64,000 bases of DNA from an uncultured bacterium (GCA_937996235.1 CALKVK010000015.1:30994-94993), one strand, 5' to 3'. Positions 8,671 through 18,044 are shown, counted from the first letter of the stretch. The notes: generated by a model from the sequence alone, not told the origin. Translations and numbers: made by a program.

Positions 8671-11058
8671 GTGAGCGACGCGCGGCAGGCGACCGACGAC
8701 CGCCCCGCCCGACTCGCGGCGTGGCTGCTCGTGCCCGTCGCGTGGGCGTTCCTGCCGCTCGAGGGGCTGCCGGGCTTCGATGCGCTGAAGCTCGTCGTGC
8801 TCCTCGCCGGCGCGGCGCTCATCACGCTGCGGCTCGCCGCGCGACGTGACGCGCCGCGCGCCCCGGACGGCGATCCGCTGCTCGCCGTGCCGCTCGCGCT
8901 CGCCGCGCTGGCGGCGTGCGTCGCCGTGGCGGCGGGTCCCGTCGGCGCCGTGGACGGCCCGCTCCTCGCGGTCGGCGCGCTCGCCGCCGCGCGGCTGACC
9001 GCGCGCGGTGCGCCGGAGGCGACGTTCCGCGCCCTCGCGCGCGCCGCGTCCGTCGCGGCCGCGGGTGCGGGGATCTACGCGCTCGTGCAGGCGGCCGGTC
9101 TCGATCCGACACCCTGGGGCGCGCGGCGCGAGGTCGTCGCGACGTTCGGGAACACGTCGTTCGCCGCAGAGTTCCAGGCGGCTGCGCTGCCGCTCGCCCT
9201 CGCGCTCGCGCTGACGCGCGGCGCCGGGCGCGGCGACCGCGTGCTCGGCGCGGCCGCGGTGGCCCTCGCGGGGACGCACCTCGTGCTGGCGCGCTCGCGC
9301 ATCGACCTCGTCGCGGTCGGCGTCGCGCTCACGGTCCTCGCGCTCGCCGGGCTCGAGGCGCGTGGGCGACGCCGACTCGCCCGCGGGCTCGCGCTCGGCG
9401 CGGGAGTCGCCGCGGTCGCGCTCGCGTGGGCGTTCCGCGCGGCGGCCCTCGGCGACGGCGCGGCGTTCCTCGGTCGCTCCGACACCGTGCGCGTGCGGCT
9501 GCTCGTGTGGCAGGCGTGCCTCGCCATGCTGCGCGGGATCGGCGCGTGGCTGCCGCAGACGCACCCGTTCACGGATCTGTTCCCCGCGTTCCGGGACCGC
9601 GAGGAGTTCGTGCTCTCGCTCGGCCGCGAGGTGGACACGCCGCACAACACGTTCCTCGCACTCGCGGTGCCGCTCGGTCTCGTCGGTCTCGCCGTCGCCG
9701 TGCTCTGTGCGAGCCGTCTCTGGCGCCGCCTGCGGCGCCCGGACGCCGCGCAGCCCGCGGCGCGCGGCGCGCTCGCGGCGTGCAGCGCCGCGCTGCTCGT
9801 CTCGGGGCTCGCGTCGTCGCCGCTCGAGCACGGCGCGACGGCGCTGCTCGGCGGGCTGGCGTGGGGCGCGGCGATCGGCATCGAGCCACGCGAGCCGGTC
9901 GCGGCCCTGCGTACGCCCGGCGCACGCAGGGCCGCGGACGTCGTCGTCTCCGCAGCGTTGTTCGCCGCGCTCGTCGGCGCGGTCGCGACGCTGCGCGGCG
10001 AGACGTTCCTGGCGCTCGCACGCGGGCACCTCGCGCGCGGCGAGCACGCGCAGGCGCTGCGCCTGCTCCACGACGCCGCCGACGTCGACGCACGCGCGTT
10101 CGCGCCGCGCTTCGAGCTCGGCGTGCTGCTGCTGAACGCGCGCGAGGGCCGCGCGGCGGCCGACGCGCTGCGCGCCGCCACGGCGCTCCGGCCCGGGAGT
10201 CCGACGGCGCACGCCAACCTCGCGCGCGCGCTGCTGCAGGGCGGCGACGACGCCGGCGGCCGCGCCGCCCTGGCGCGCGCGCTGGAGCTCTGCCCGTGGC
10301 ACCCCGACGCCCGGAGCGCGGCGGGACAGCTCGCGCTCGCGGACGGCCGCGCGCGGGACGCCGTCGCCGACTTCGACGAGGCGCTCGCGTCCGCGCCGAA
10401 CGACCCTCGCCTCGTCGCGCTCCTCGCCGAGGCGCGGCTGGCGGCGCGCGAGCGCAACGCCCACGCGGACGCCCTGGCCGCCCTCGACTCCCTCTTCGGC
10501 GCCGGCGACGACGCGCAGGTGCGGCGCTCGACCCCCGCGATGCTCCGCCGCGACCCGGAGTTCGTGTGGGCGCTCCTGCACCACGCCGAAGCGCTCGCCC
10601 CGAAGGCGCCCGAGCGCGCGCTGACACTCGTCGTGGCGGCCGGGAGCGTGCCGGCGCTGCAGTCGGACACCGGCTTCCTCGCGGCGGCGGCGCGCGTGCT
10701 GCGGGCGGCGGGCCGCGAGGCGGAGGCGACGACGTTCACCGGCCGGCTGCTGGGCGTGCGCGCCGCCGCCGCGCTCGCCGTCGGCGACAGCGCCGGCGCG
10801 CTGCGCCTCGCGAAGCAGGCTGTCGAGCGCGACCCGGACCCCGAGCACTACCTGGTGATGGCGCGCGCCCTCGCGCGCCAGGGCCAGCGCCGGGGCGCGA
10901 TCGACGCCATCGGCTCGGCCGTCGCCACCGGAGCCGTGGACCCGCACGCCGTGCGGACCGACCCGGACCTCGGAGCGCTCCTCCCGGACGCGACGCTCGA
11001 GACGCTCCTCGAGCGCGCGGCCGCCCGGCAGGCCGGCGCCGCGGAGGCGCCCAGGTGA
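8671..11058 (+). CDS. O-antigen ligase/polymerase-like membrane protein with C-terminal TPRs
   Basis: 795 residues from a GTG. Residues about 15-360 hold roughly ten hydrophobic helices with the Wzy/WaaL-type segment: SDTVRVRLLVWQACLAMLRG, then FPAFRD, then VDTPHNTFLALAVPLGLVG, where the Arg, the PHN motif and the following helix are characteristic of PF04932-like ligases. Residues about 420-780 are a helical solenoid of TPR-like units. Such fusions are known in planctomycetes and deltaproteobacteria. The likely role is transfer or polymerisation of an undecaprenyl-linked glycan at the periplasmic face, fitting the glycosyltransferases nearby. Substrate unknown. Confidence 0.75.
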   Translation: MSDARQATDDRPARLAAWLLVPVAWAFLPLEGLPGFDALKLVVLLAGAALITLRLAARRDAPRAPDGDPLLAVPLALAALAACVAVAAGPVGAVDGPLLAVGALAAARLTARGAPEATFRALARAASVAAAGAGIYALVQAAGLDPTPWGARREVVATFGNTSFAAEFQAAALPLALALALTRGAGRGDRVLGAAAVALAGTHLVLARSRIDLVAVGVALTVLALAGLEARGRRRLARGLALGAGVAAVALAWAFRAAALGDGAAFLGRSDTVRVRLLVWQACLAMLRGIGAWLPQTHPFTDLFPAFRDREEFVLSLGREVDTPHNTFLALAVPLGLVGLAVAVLCASRLWRRLRRPDAAQPAARGALAACSAALLVSGLASSPLEHGATALLGGLAWGAAIGIEPREPVAALRTPGARRAADVVVSAALFAALVGAVATLRGETFLALARGHLARGEHAQALRLLHDAADVDARAFAPRFELGVLLLNAREGRAAADALRAATALRPGSPTAHANLARALLQGGDDAGGRAALARALELCPWHPDARSAAGQLALADGRARDAVADFDEALASAPNDPRLVALLAEARLAARERNAHADALAALDSLFGAGDDAQVRRSTPAMLRRDPEFVWALLHHAEALAPKAPERALTLVVAAGSVPALQSDTGFLAAAARVLRAAGREAEATTFTGRLLGVRAAAALAVGDSAGALRLAKQAVERDPDPEHYLVMARALARQGQRRGAIDAIGSAVATGAVDPHAVRTDPDLGALLPDATLETLLERAAARQAGAAEAPR

Positions 11059-11152
11059 GACGCCCTTTCTCGGCTGCCTCACACGTCCGAAGGTACTCTG
11101 GACCGTTCCCGAGACCGCCCGCCCCGCGCAGAGGGGCGCACGGAGATCCCCG

Positions 11153-12856
11153 ATGAAATCCTCCAACCTGTTGCTCGTCGCGTGGTGCGCGCTCGTCGCC
11201 GTGGTGGCGTTCTTCCTCGTGCGCGCGATCCTCCCGGGCGACACGCCGCCGAACCCGGACGAGGCCGTCGTCGGTCCGCTGAGCCCGGGTCCGGAGACGG
11301 GCTCGAAGACCCCTGGACCGCGTCATCCGGACGGCGGACCCGCCGGCCCCCGCGACACGCCGCAGCGCCGCAAGAACCCCGTCGTCCTCGGCCGCGTCGT
11401 CGACGGCGACGGCAACGCCGTGCCCGACGCGACCGTGCGCATCGCGCTGCCCGTGGAGAGCGTCCCGGCGGCGGAGACCTCGTCGCCCGAGGACATCGCG
11501 TTCCTCTACTCGCTGCTCATCGTCATGGACGAGGACATCGAGCGCCCGCGGCCGTTCGCCGCGTTCGGCAAGAGCCTCTCGGGCGCCGCGGGGGCGCGCG
11601 CCGGCGCGGCGGAGCTCGCGCACGTGACCACGGGCGCCGACGGCCGGTTCGAGTGCCCGGTGCCCGGCGGCGGCGGACGCGGCCCGTTCCGCGTGACCGT
11701 CGAGTCCGCGCTCGGCAAGGCGTCGGCGCAGGGCGTGCAGCCGGACGACGAGATCGAGCTGACGGTCGGCCCGGTGGCCGCCGTCACCGGCACGGTCACG
11801 AGCGGCGGCAGCAACGTCGGGGTGGCGGGCGCGATCATCGTGCTCGACGACGGCGAGGGCCGGCACACGGCCACCTCCGCCGCCGACGGCAGCTTCCGCA
11901 TCGAGGGCGTGGGCCCCGGCAGCTACCTCGCGAACGTGGCCGCGACGGGTCAGCCGCCGCTCATGGACGCCACCGTGAAGGTGCTCCCGGGCCGGCCGCT
12001 CGAGCTGCGCCTGCCGCGCGGCACCACGCTGCACGTCGTCGCGGTCCTGACCGCGCTCGACCCGGAGGACGTCCAGGGCGACCGGCCGCTGGCGGACGCG
12101 CAGATCGCCGTGCTCCACCAGGACACGCTGCAGTACGTCCTCGGGAAGACCGACGCGAACGGCGTCGTCGACTTCGACGGACTGCCGCCCGGCACGTACT
12201 CCGTGAGCGGCCGCGGTGCGCGCGCGATCCCGTTCGGCGAGGAGATCGTGAACGTCACCGGCGAGCAGCTCCGGCAGGAGGTCGAGCTGTCGTTCGACCC
12301 CGCCGTGGACACGGAGGTGACGGTCGTCGACGAGGGCGGCGCGCCGCTCGCGGGGATGACGTTCTACACCGCCAACGTGGACGAGATGTACGACGCCGTC
12401 CGCTCGGTGCGCGTGCCGGGCCAGACCGACGCCCAGGGACGGTTCACGTTCCCGTTCGAGTTCGAGGGACCGCGCGCGCTGCTCTTCGGGTTCAAGAAGG
12501 GCTTCGCGATGGTGCGCGTCTACCCCGAGAGCCACGACGAGGGCGCACCCATGCGCGTCGTCGCGCACCCGGCCGTGCGCGTCCACGGCCTCGTGAGGAC
12601 CCCCGAGGGCACGCCGGTGCCGGACGCGCTCGTGCTGCTCGACGTCGAGCCCGACGACGTCGACGGGTTCGACGACGACCTGAGCGTGCAGATCCGCTCG
12701 GGCCCGGACGGCCGCTACGACTTCCCCTACCTGCCGCGCGGCGCCGTCTATCTCTCGGCGGAGCTCGGCGAAGAGGCGTGGAGCGACGACATCGAGATCG
12801 AGATGGTCGACGGGAAGTCCGAGTACGAGCAGGACATCGAGCTGGAGGTCGAGTAG
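11153..12856 (+). CDS. Exported protein with repeated carboxypeptidase-regulatory-like beta domains
   Basis: 567 residues. An N-terminal helix (about 5-27) acts as signal or anchor, then a P/G-rich linker, then at least four beta-sandwich units of the CarboxypepD_reg type: VVLGRVVDGDGNAVPDATV, AVTGTVTSGGSNVGVAGA, a third near LADAQIAVLHQD, and VRVHGLVRTPEGTPVPDALV. Each follows the pattern G-x-V-x-(D)-x-x-G-x-P-(V/L)-x-(D/G)-A. No catalytic motif is visible. Such proteins are usually cell-surface or periplasmic binding modules. It ends 18 nt before the PHP gene, so the two may be cotranscribed. Function unknown. Confidence 0.75.
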   Translation: MKSSNLLLVAWCALVAVVAFFLVRAILPGDTPPNPDEAVVGPLSPGPETGSKTPGPRHPDGGPAGPRDTPQRRKNPVVLGRVVDGDGNAVPDATVRIALPVESVPAAETSSPEDIAFLYSLLIVMDEDIERPRPFAAFGKSLSGAAGARAGAAELAHVTTGADGRFECPVPGGGGRGPFRVTVESALGKASAQGVQPDDEIELTVGPVAAVTGTVTSGGSNVGVAGAIIVLDDGEGRHTATSAADGSFRIEGVGPGSYLANVAATGQPPLMDATVKVLPGRPLELRLPRGTTLHVVAVLTALDPEDVQGDRPLADAQIAVLHQDTLQYVLGKTDANGVVDFDGLPPGTYSVSGRGARAIPFGEEIVNVTGEQLRQEVELSFDPAVDTEVTVVDEGGAPLAGMTFYTANVDEMYDAVRSVRVPGQTDAQGRFTFPFEFEGPRALLFGFKKGFAMVRVYPESHDEGAPMRVVAHPAVRVHGLVRTPEGTPVPDALVLLDVEPDDVDGFDDDLSVQIRSGPDGRYDFPYLPRGAVYLSAELGEEAWSDDIEIEMVDGKSEYEQDIELEVE

Positions 12857-12874
12857 CCCGCGCGGCGCGCCGCG

Positions 12875-13774
12875 ATGTCCTGGTGCGATCTCCATCTGCA
12901 CTCCACGGCCTCGGACGGGACGGAGCGGCCCGCCGAGGTCGTGCGCCTCGCGCGGCGCGCGCGCCTCGCCGCGATGGCGCTCACGGACCACGACACGTTC
13001 GACGGCCTCGACGAGGCGCTCGACGCCGGGCGCAAGCAGGGCGTGGAGGTGGTCGCGGGCGTCGAGCTGAGCCTCCCCCACGACCGCGGCAGCTTCCACC
13101 TGATCGCGCTCGACGTGGACCCGTCGCACGCCGCGATCCGCGACGTCGCCGCGCGCCTGAAGGACGCGCGCGGCCCGCGCAACGCCGGCGTGATCGCGCG
13201 GCTCCGGGCCCTCGGCGTGGACATCACGCTCGACGAGGTCGTCGCCGAGGCGGGCGGCCCCGACCAGGTCGTCGCGCGGCCGCACATCGCACGCGTGCTG
13301 GTGCGCAAGGGTGCCGTGCGCGACGTGCAGGAGGCGTTCGACCGCTTCCTCGGGCGCGGCGCGCCCGCCTACGTCGAGCGCGAGCGCGTCGCGCTCGAGG
13401 AGTGCGTCGCCGCGACGCGCGCGGCCGGCGGTGCCACGGTCGTGTGCCACCCGTTCACGCTCGGCTTCGCCGTGCCCGGCCTGCCCGAGGCCGAGCAGCG
13501 CTTCCACGCGTTCCTCGCAGACGCCGCCGCACGCGGCGTGGACGCGGTCGAGGCGCGCTACGGCAGCTACACGCGCCGCCAGGAGCGCTTCTTCGAGGCG
13601 GCGACCGAGGCGGCGGGGCTGCTCCCGTCGGGCGGCTCGGACTTCCACGGCTCCATGAAGCCGGGGCTGCGCGTCGGCTCGGGCCGCGGGCGCATGCGCG
13701 TCCCCCTCGCGTGGCTCGACGCGCTCAGGGAGCGCGCGGCGTCGCGGCGCGACGTGCGTCGCGCAGCTCGCTGA
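12875..13774 (+). CDS. PHP-domain phosphoesterase (TrpH/YciV-like)
   Basis: 299 residues. Metal-ligand motifs of the PHP fold: DLHLHSTASDGT, ALTDHDTFDGL, GVELSL, RPHIARVLV, VVCHPF and SGGSDFHG. This pattern matches the TrpH/RNase AM group, which hydrolyses 3',5'-nucleoside bisphosphates and trims 5' RNA ends. Begins 18 nt after the preceding gene. Its last 50 bases overlap the 3' end of the convergent glycosyltransferase gene. Confidence 0.87.
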   Translation: MSWCDLHLHSTASDGTERPAEVVRLARRARLAAMALTDHDTFDGLDEALDAGRKQGVEVVAGVELSLPHDRGSFHLIALDVDPSHAAIRDVAARLKDARGPRNAGVIARLRALGVDITLDEVVAEAGGPDQVVARPHIARVLVRKGAVRDVQEAFDRFLGRGAPAYVERERVALEECVAATRAAGGATVVCHPFTLGFAVPGLPEAEQRFHAFLADAAARGVDAVEARYGSYTRRQERFFEAATEAAGLLPSGGSDFHGSMKPGLRVGSGRGRMRVPLAWLDALRERAASRRDVRRAAR

Positions 13775-14900
13775 GCCAGCGCTCGGTGCGGACGACGCAC
13801 AGCTCGAGCGGGTAGAGCCGCTCGACGCGCTCGCGCGCCGCGGCCCCGATGCGCCGCGCCGCGCCGCGGTCGCGCAGCACGTCTGCGAGCGCCCGCGCGA
13901 GCGCCGGGACGTCGCGGCGCGGGACGAGCCGTCCGGTGCGGCCGTCCTCGACCTGCTCGTCGATCGAGCCGACGCGTGTCGCGACCACGGGCCGCGCGGC
14001 CGCCATCGCCTCGAGCACGACCATCGGCAGGCCCTCGTCGTCGCTGCTCAGGACGAGCGTGTCGGCGGCCGTGAGCAGCGCCGCCACGTCGCGCCGGAAG
14101 CCGATGAGGTGCGCGCTGCGCTCGAGGCCGAGAGCTGCGCGCTGCGTCTCGAGCGCCGACTGCAGCTTGCCCGTGCCCGCGATCACGAGGTGCGCCTCGG
14201 GCAGCTCGTCGCGGACGGCGCGGAACGCCTCGAGCAGCAGGTCGAAGCGCTTCTGGTCGTTCAGGCGGCCGATCGCGACCGCGACCGGCGCGTCGGCCGG
14301 CAGGCCGAGCTCCGCCCGCAGGGCCGCGGCGCGCTCGGCGTCGACGCGGTAGCGCTCGGGGCGCACGCCGTACGGGATGGCGCGGACGCTCTCCGGGTCG
14401 AGACCGCCGGCGGCGACGATCTCGTCGCGCATGCGCTGCGAGAGCGTGACGACGCCGTCGAGGAACAGCTCGTACGTCAGCCGGTAGCGCAGCCCGGGGC
14501 GCGTCTCGACGAGCCCCATGAACGCGACGACGGGCGGCGCGCCCGCGAGCTTCGCCGCGAAGCCCGCCGCGCGGATGCCGCGGTGCAGCTTCGTCGCGAC
14601 CACGTCCACGCCCTGGTCGAGCATGAAGCGCGAGAGCTTGCGCGCCTGGCCGAGGTGGAAGTCGGCGCGGAGCGGCACGGCGAGCGACGGGACGTCGTTG
14701 TCCGCGCAGCGGGCCAGCCACGCGCTGCCCGGACGCCCCGCCGCGCTGACGGCGTGCCCCCGGCCCCGCAGGCCGAGCGCCACGTCCATCAGCCAGCGCT
14801 CCACGCCGCCCCAGCCGTCGCCGCCCATCGGGTTGACCATCAGCAGCGACAGCGGCCGCGGCGGCGCGGACGCGTCGGGCGCGTCCACCTCGAACGTCAA
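13725..14900 (-). CDS. GT4-family glycosyltransferase
   Basis: 391 residues, GT-B fold. N-terminal half: SLLMVNPMGGDGWGGVERWL, the usual donor/acceptor loop; C-terminal half: AVAIGRLNDQKRFDLLLEAF, LVIAGTGKL, and SSDDEGLPMVVLEAMAAARP with the conserved EGLPMVxLEAMA motif that binds nucleotide sugar. I prefer the TTG at 14900, preceded by AGGAGGAG; a GTG 24 codons upstream would add an unconserved Arg/Ala-rich leader. Convergent with the PHP gene, overlapping it by 50 bases. Probable role in lipopolysaccharide or exopolysaccharide assembly. Confidence 0.88.
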   Translation of the reverse strand: MTFEVDAPDASAPPRPLSLLMVNPMGGDGWGGVERWLMDVALGLRGRGHAVSAAGRPGSAWLARCADNDVPSLAVPLRADFHLGQARKLSRFMLDQGVDVVATKLHRGIRAAGFAAKLAGAPPVVAFMGLVETRPGLRYRLTYELFLDGVVTLSQRMRDEIVAAGGLDPESVRAIPYGVRPERYRVDAERAAALRAELGLPADAPVAVAIGRLNDQKRFDLLLEAFRAVRDELPEAHLVIAGTGKLQSALETQRAALGLERSAHLIGFRRDVAALLTAADTLVLSSDDEGLPMVVLEAMAAARPVVATRVGSIDEQVEDGRTGRLVPRRDVPALARALADVLRDRGAARRIGAAARERVERLYPLELCVVRTERWLSELRDARRAATPRAP

Positions 14901-15006
14901 AGCTCCTCCTCGCCCTTCGAGAGCAGCGGTCCCGTGCGCGGCTGCGCCCCGCGCACGCCGCGTCAGCGTCACCCGCGGAGCGTGGCGCGCCTACGTGAAA
15001 ACCGGA

Positions 15007-15552
15007 TCAACTCCCCGTGCAGGGGCGCACGAGTCCGAGCTCCTCGAGCCGCCGCAGCACGAGCGCTGTGCTCTCCTCGAGGGTCTGGTGCGCCGTCTCG
15101 CACACGATCTCGGGCGCGAGCGGCTCCTCGTACGGGTCGTCGATGCCGGTGAAGCCGCGGATCTCGCCCGCGCGCGCCTTCGCGTAGAGGCCCTTCACGT
15201 CGCGCGACTCCGCGACCTCGAGCGGCACCTTCACGTGCACCTCGACGAAGCGGGGCGACTGCGCGCGCAGCTCCTCGCGGATCGCACGGTACGGGCTGAT
15301 GACCGCGCACACGGCCGCGCAGCCGTGCTTCGCCAGCGTGTTCGCGACCCAGCCGATGCGCCGCACGTTGGTGTCGCGGTCCTCCTTCGAGAACCCGAGC
15401 CCCTTCGTCAGGTGCGTGCGGATGACGTCGCCGTCGAGCAGCTCGTGCTCGACGCCGCGGCGCACGAACTCGGCCACGACGGCGTTCGCGAGCGTGCTCT
15501 TGCCCGCTCCCGACAGCCCGGTGAACCACAGCACGAAGCCCGGATCCCGCAC
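15007..15552 (-). CDS. cysC: Adenylyl-sulfate kinase
   Basis: Phosphorylates APS to PAPS, the donor for sulfotransferases. 181 residues from a GTG with GGGAGG eight bases upstream. P-loop WFTGLSGAGKSTLANAV, then LLDGDVIRTHL, SKEDRDTNVRRIG, VCAVISPYRAIRE, KGLYAKARAG and the terminal DDPYEEPLAPEI, all CysC signatures. There is no CysN/CysD sulfurylase in the window; the gene sits between two glycosyltransferases, which suggests that PAPS is used for sulfated glycans rather than only for cysteine synthesis (inference). Confidence 0.94.
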   Translation of the reverse strand: MRDPGFVLWFTGLSGAGKSTLANAVVAEFVRRGVEHELLDGDVIRTHLTKGLGFSKEDRDTNVRRIGWVANTLAKHGCAAVCAVISPYRAIREELRAQSPRFVEVHVKVPLEVAESRDVKGLYAKARAGEIRGFTGIDDPYEEPLAPEIVCETAHQTLEESTALVLRRLEELGLVRPCTGS

Positions 15553-15583
15553 GCGACGCACCTCCCGCGAACTCGGCCCGAAC

Positions 15584-16375
15584 CTACCCCGGCGCGCCGC
15601 CGCGGGAAGACGATTCGGCATCGGGCTCGAAGAACCAGCGCGGACCGAGGCGCCGCCGCAGCCAGACGGCCGCACGGTGCGGCCGCGTGGGCGCGAGCCC
15701 CGCGCGCACGTACATCTCCGCGACGTCCACGCGCCGCCACGGGTGCTCCTCGCCCGACGCGATCACGCTCTTGTGGCCGTGGTGGACGAGGAACGGCGGC
15801 TCGTTCGCGCAGCGCCGGTAGATCCAGCCGCGCGCGAACGCGCGCGCGCACCAGTCGTACGGCGCGCCGTTCCACGGATAGCGCTCGGCGTCGAGCAGTC
15901 CGACGGCGTCGAACGCCTCGCGCCGCATGAAGAAGACGGAGCCGTCCACGCAGCCGTAGACGGGGCCGATGCGCTTCCAGTTGAGCGCCGTGCCCGTGAC
16001 GGCGACGCGCGGGTCGCGCTCGAGCACGGCCGCGAGCCGCCGCACCCAGTCGTCGGCGAGGACCTCGCAGTCCGGATTGAGCAGCAGCACGTAGCGCGAG
16101 CGCGGATCGACGAGCCGCAGCCCCTGGTTGCAGGCCGGCGCCCACAGCACGTTCTCCTCGTTCTGGACGAGGCGCAGCCGCCCCGCGCGCTCCTCGGCGA
16201 CGTTCAGCGCGCGCGTCTCGGCGCCGGACGCGTTGTCCACGACGATCAGCTCGTACGGCTCCGCGGTGCGCGCGGCGAGCGACGCGTAGAGCCGCGCCGC
16301 CCACTCGGGCGCGTTCCACGTCACCGTCACGACGGAGAGCACGGGTGCGTCTCCGCCAGGGGTCACCGCCGGCAT
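15584..16375 (-). CDS. GT2-family (rhamnosyltransferase-like) glycosyltransferase
   Basis: 263 residues from the ATG at 16375. GT-A fold motifs: LSVVTVTWNAPEWAARLY, ELIVVDNASGAET, GLRLVDPRSRYVLLLNPDCEV with the DxD-like NPDC, and FFMRREAFDAVGLLDAERY. The pattern fits WbbL-like rhamnosyltransferases. It lies 31 nt upstream of cysC on the same strand, followed by the GT4 gene, giving a three-gene polysaccharide group. The ribosome binding site is weak, so the start could be a few codons upstream. Confidence 0.88.
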   Translation of the reverse strand: MPAVTPGGDAPVLSVVTVTWNAPEWAARLYASLAARTAEPYELIVVDNASGAETRALNVAEERAGRLRLVQNEENVLWAPACNQGLRLVDPRSRYVLLLNPDCEVLADDWVRRLAAVLERDPRVAVTGTALNWKRIGPVYGCVDGSVFFMRREAFDAVGLLDAERYPWNGAPYDWCARAFARGWIYRRCANEPPFLVHHGHKSVIASGEEHPWRRVDVAEMYVRAGLAPTRPHRAAVWLRRRLGPRWFFEPDAESSSRGGAPG

Positions 16376-16517
16376 CCGGCGGAGGGTAGCCCGGACCATT
16401 CGCCAGCCTCGCGCAGTTCGCAGCGACCGCCGGCGCGCGCGACGGCCGACGGCACGGGAACTGCTACACTCCGGCGCCGCGCGCCCCGGCGCGCCGTCCC
16501 GTGGAGGAGTGAGTCCG

Positions 16518-17477
16518 ATGCGCACGTGTTCCCCGATCGTCCTCGCAGCCCTGGTCGCCGCCGTCGGCGCGTCGCACGTCGCGCGTGCGGACGGCGAGGG
16601 CGCGCAGCGCCCTGCCGCGCCCGCACCCGCCGACGCGGCCGAGACGCCGCGCAAGGTGGACGCCGACGCGCTCGCGCAGCTCGAGCGCTGGGACGGCGCG
16701 ATGCACGTCCCCACGCGCGACGTGAAGAAGGAGCTCACCGCGAAGGCCGAGGGCAAGATCCCGGACGTCCTCGGGAAGGGGCAGCTCGAGGCCACGCTGT
16801 CGTGGACGCCGGAGGGCGGGATCGACCTCGACGTCACGCTGCCGCGCGAGTTCGCGGAGCGCCAGCCGCCGCAGGCGGTGACCATGCTGCGCGAGATGCT
16901 GCGCGCGCGCGCGAAGGAGTCGCTGCGGCCCGCGCTCGAGAAGCCGTCGGCGATGGCGACGGACTACGACGTCGCGCTGACGAAGAAGAAGGCGAAGGAC
17001 GCGGAGATCCGCGGCGTGGAGCTGCTCGCGCACGCGAAGGCCGCGCGCTTCGAGCGGCGGCGCATGTGGTTCGACGCGGACGGCCGCTGCGAGTCCGAGA
17101 CGATGGTCCTGCGCATCGACCCGGCGACGCAGGACATCATCGAGCAGTCGCTGATCGGCGCCGAGGTCGAGACGACGTACGGCTACGAGAAGCACGGCGA
17201 GCGCAGCGTGCTGACCCGCATGAACACGCTCATGCCGATCGGCGAGATGACCGTGAAGTACGACTACTTCGACGTCCCCGGCGGCACGCCGCTCCTGCGC
17301 GCCATCACGCTCGAGCTCCCGGGCATGCTGCAGCACCCGATCGAGGTCACGTTCCACGACTACGTGGTGGACGGCACGGCCGTCGAGGCGACGAAGCCGG
17401 CCGACGCGCCCGCGGTGACGCCGAAGGACGCGCCCGGCGCGGGCGACGAGGGCGGGAAGGGCGACGAGTCGAAGTAG
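16518..17477 (+). CDS. Exported protein of unknown function
   Basis: 319 residues. A Sec signal peptide is clear (RTCSPIVLAALVAAVGASHVARA, cleaved near residue 24). The mature part alternates charged and hydrophobic residues in a beta-rich way (QLEATLSWTPEGGIDLDVTL; TTYGYEKHGERSVLTRMNTL; GEMTVKYDYFDVPGG), loosely reminiscent of the one-sided beta fold of outer-membrane lipoprotein-sorting proteins, but I see no diagnostic motif. The C-terminal 35 residues are low-complexity A/P/K/D/G. GGAGG ten bases before the ATG supports the start; a TGCTACACT extended -10 lies about 45 bases upstream. Confidence 0.75.
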   Translation: MRTCSPIVLAALVAAVGASHVARADGEGAQRPAAPAPADAAETPRKVDADALAQLERWDGAMHVPTRDVKKELTAKAEGKIPDVLGKGQLEATLSWTPEGGIDLDVTLPREFAERQPPQAVTMLREMLRARAKESLRPALEKPSAMATDYDVALTKKKAKDAEIRGVELLAHAKAARFERRRMWFDADGRCESETMVLRIDPATQDIIEQSLIGAEVETTYGYEKHGERSVLTRMNTLMPIGEMTVKYDYFDVPGGTPLLRAITLELPGMLQHPIEVTFHDYVVDGTAVEATKPADAPAVTPKDAPGAGDEGGKGDESK

Positions 17478-17486
17478 CGCCCGTCG

Positions 17487-18044
17487 CTACCGTCCGGGGT
17501 TGCGCTGCTTCGTGGGCGGGCTGCCGCCCGCGGCGTCCGCCGCGAACCCGGACTCGAGCCGGTAGACGATCAGGTTCGCGCGCTCGCGGTCGGCGGGCTG
17601 GTCCTTCCACACGGCGCGCGCGGGCTGCGTGGGGTCCACGAGGTCCTCGTTGCGCTGCACGAGCACCGCACAGCGCGCGACGTACCGGCCGGGCGCGGTC
17701 TCGTCGAAGCGCAGGTGCACACGGCGCCGCACGCCCTGGAAGCGCGCCGGGGCGAGCAGCGTGCGCCAGGCGGTCACCATCGAGCGCTCCGAGCGGCGGC
17801 TCCGCAGCGAGTCCGGCGCGTAGCCGTCGGCCTGCAGGTCGAACTTCGCGCGCTCCCACAGGAACTCGAACTCGGGCGCGGTGAGCGGCTTGCTGGAGAC
17901 GTACGCGTCGTCGTCCGGGAGCGCGGCGTCCGGATCGCCCGAGAACGGCGAGTGCATGCCCTCGCAGCCGCCGAGACCGAGGGCGGCGGGGCAGAGGAGG
18001 AGCAGGAGCGCGGCGACGCGCGCGCGGCGAGCGGGGGTGCGCAT
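17487..18044 (-). CDS. Lipoprotein of unknown function
   Basis: 185 residues with a lipoprotein signal: MRTPARRAR, a leucine-rich core, and lipobox LGLGGC with the acylated Cys at residue 27. The mature part has the pattern LTAPEFEFLWERAKFDLQADGY, then RFQGVRRRVHLRFDETAPGRYVA, and VLVQRNEDL; I do not recognise the family. It converges on the exported protein gene (9-nt gap) and diverges from der. Confidence 0.75.
   Translation of the reverse strand: MRTPARRARVAALLLLLCPAALGLGGCEGMHSPFSGDPDAALPDDDAYVSSKPLTAPEFEFLWERAKFDLQADGYAPDSLRSRRSERSMVTAWRTLLAPARFQGVRRRVHLRFDETAPGRYVARCAVLVQRNEDLVDPTQPARAVWKDQPADRERANLIVYRLESGFAADAAGGSPPTKQRNPGR

Noticed and set aside
14901..14972. GTG at 14972 as the start of the GT4 gene
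   Set aside because: The TTG at 14900 has AGGAGGAG at proper distance and gives the family-length N-terminus; the longer form adds an unconserved basic leader. Not fully excluded.
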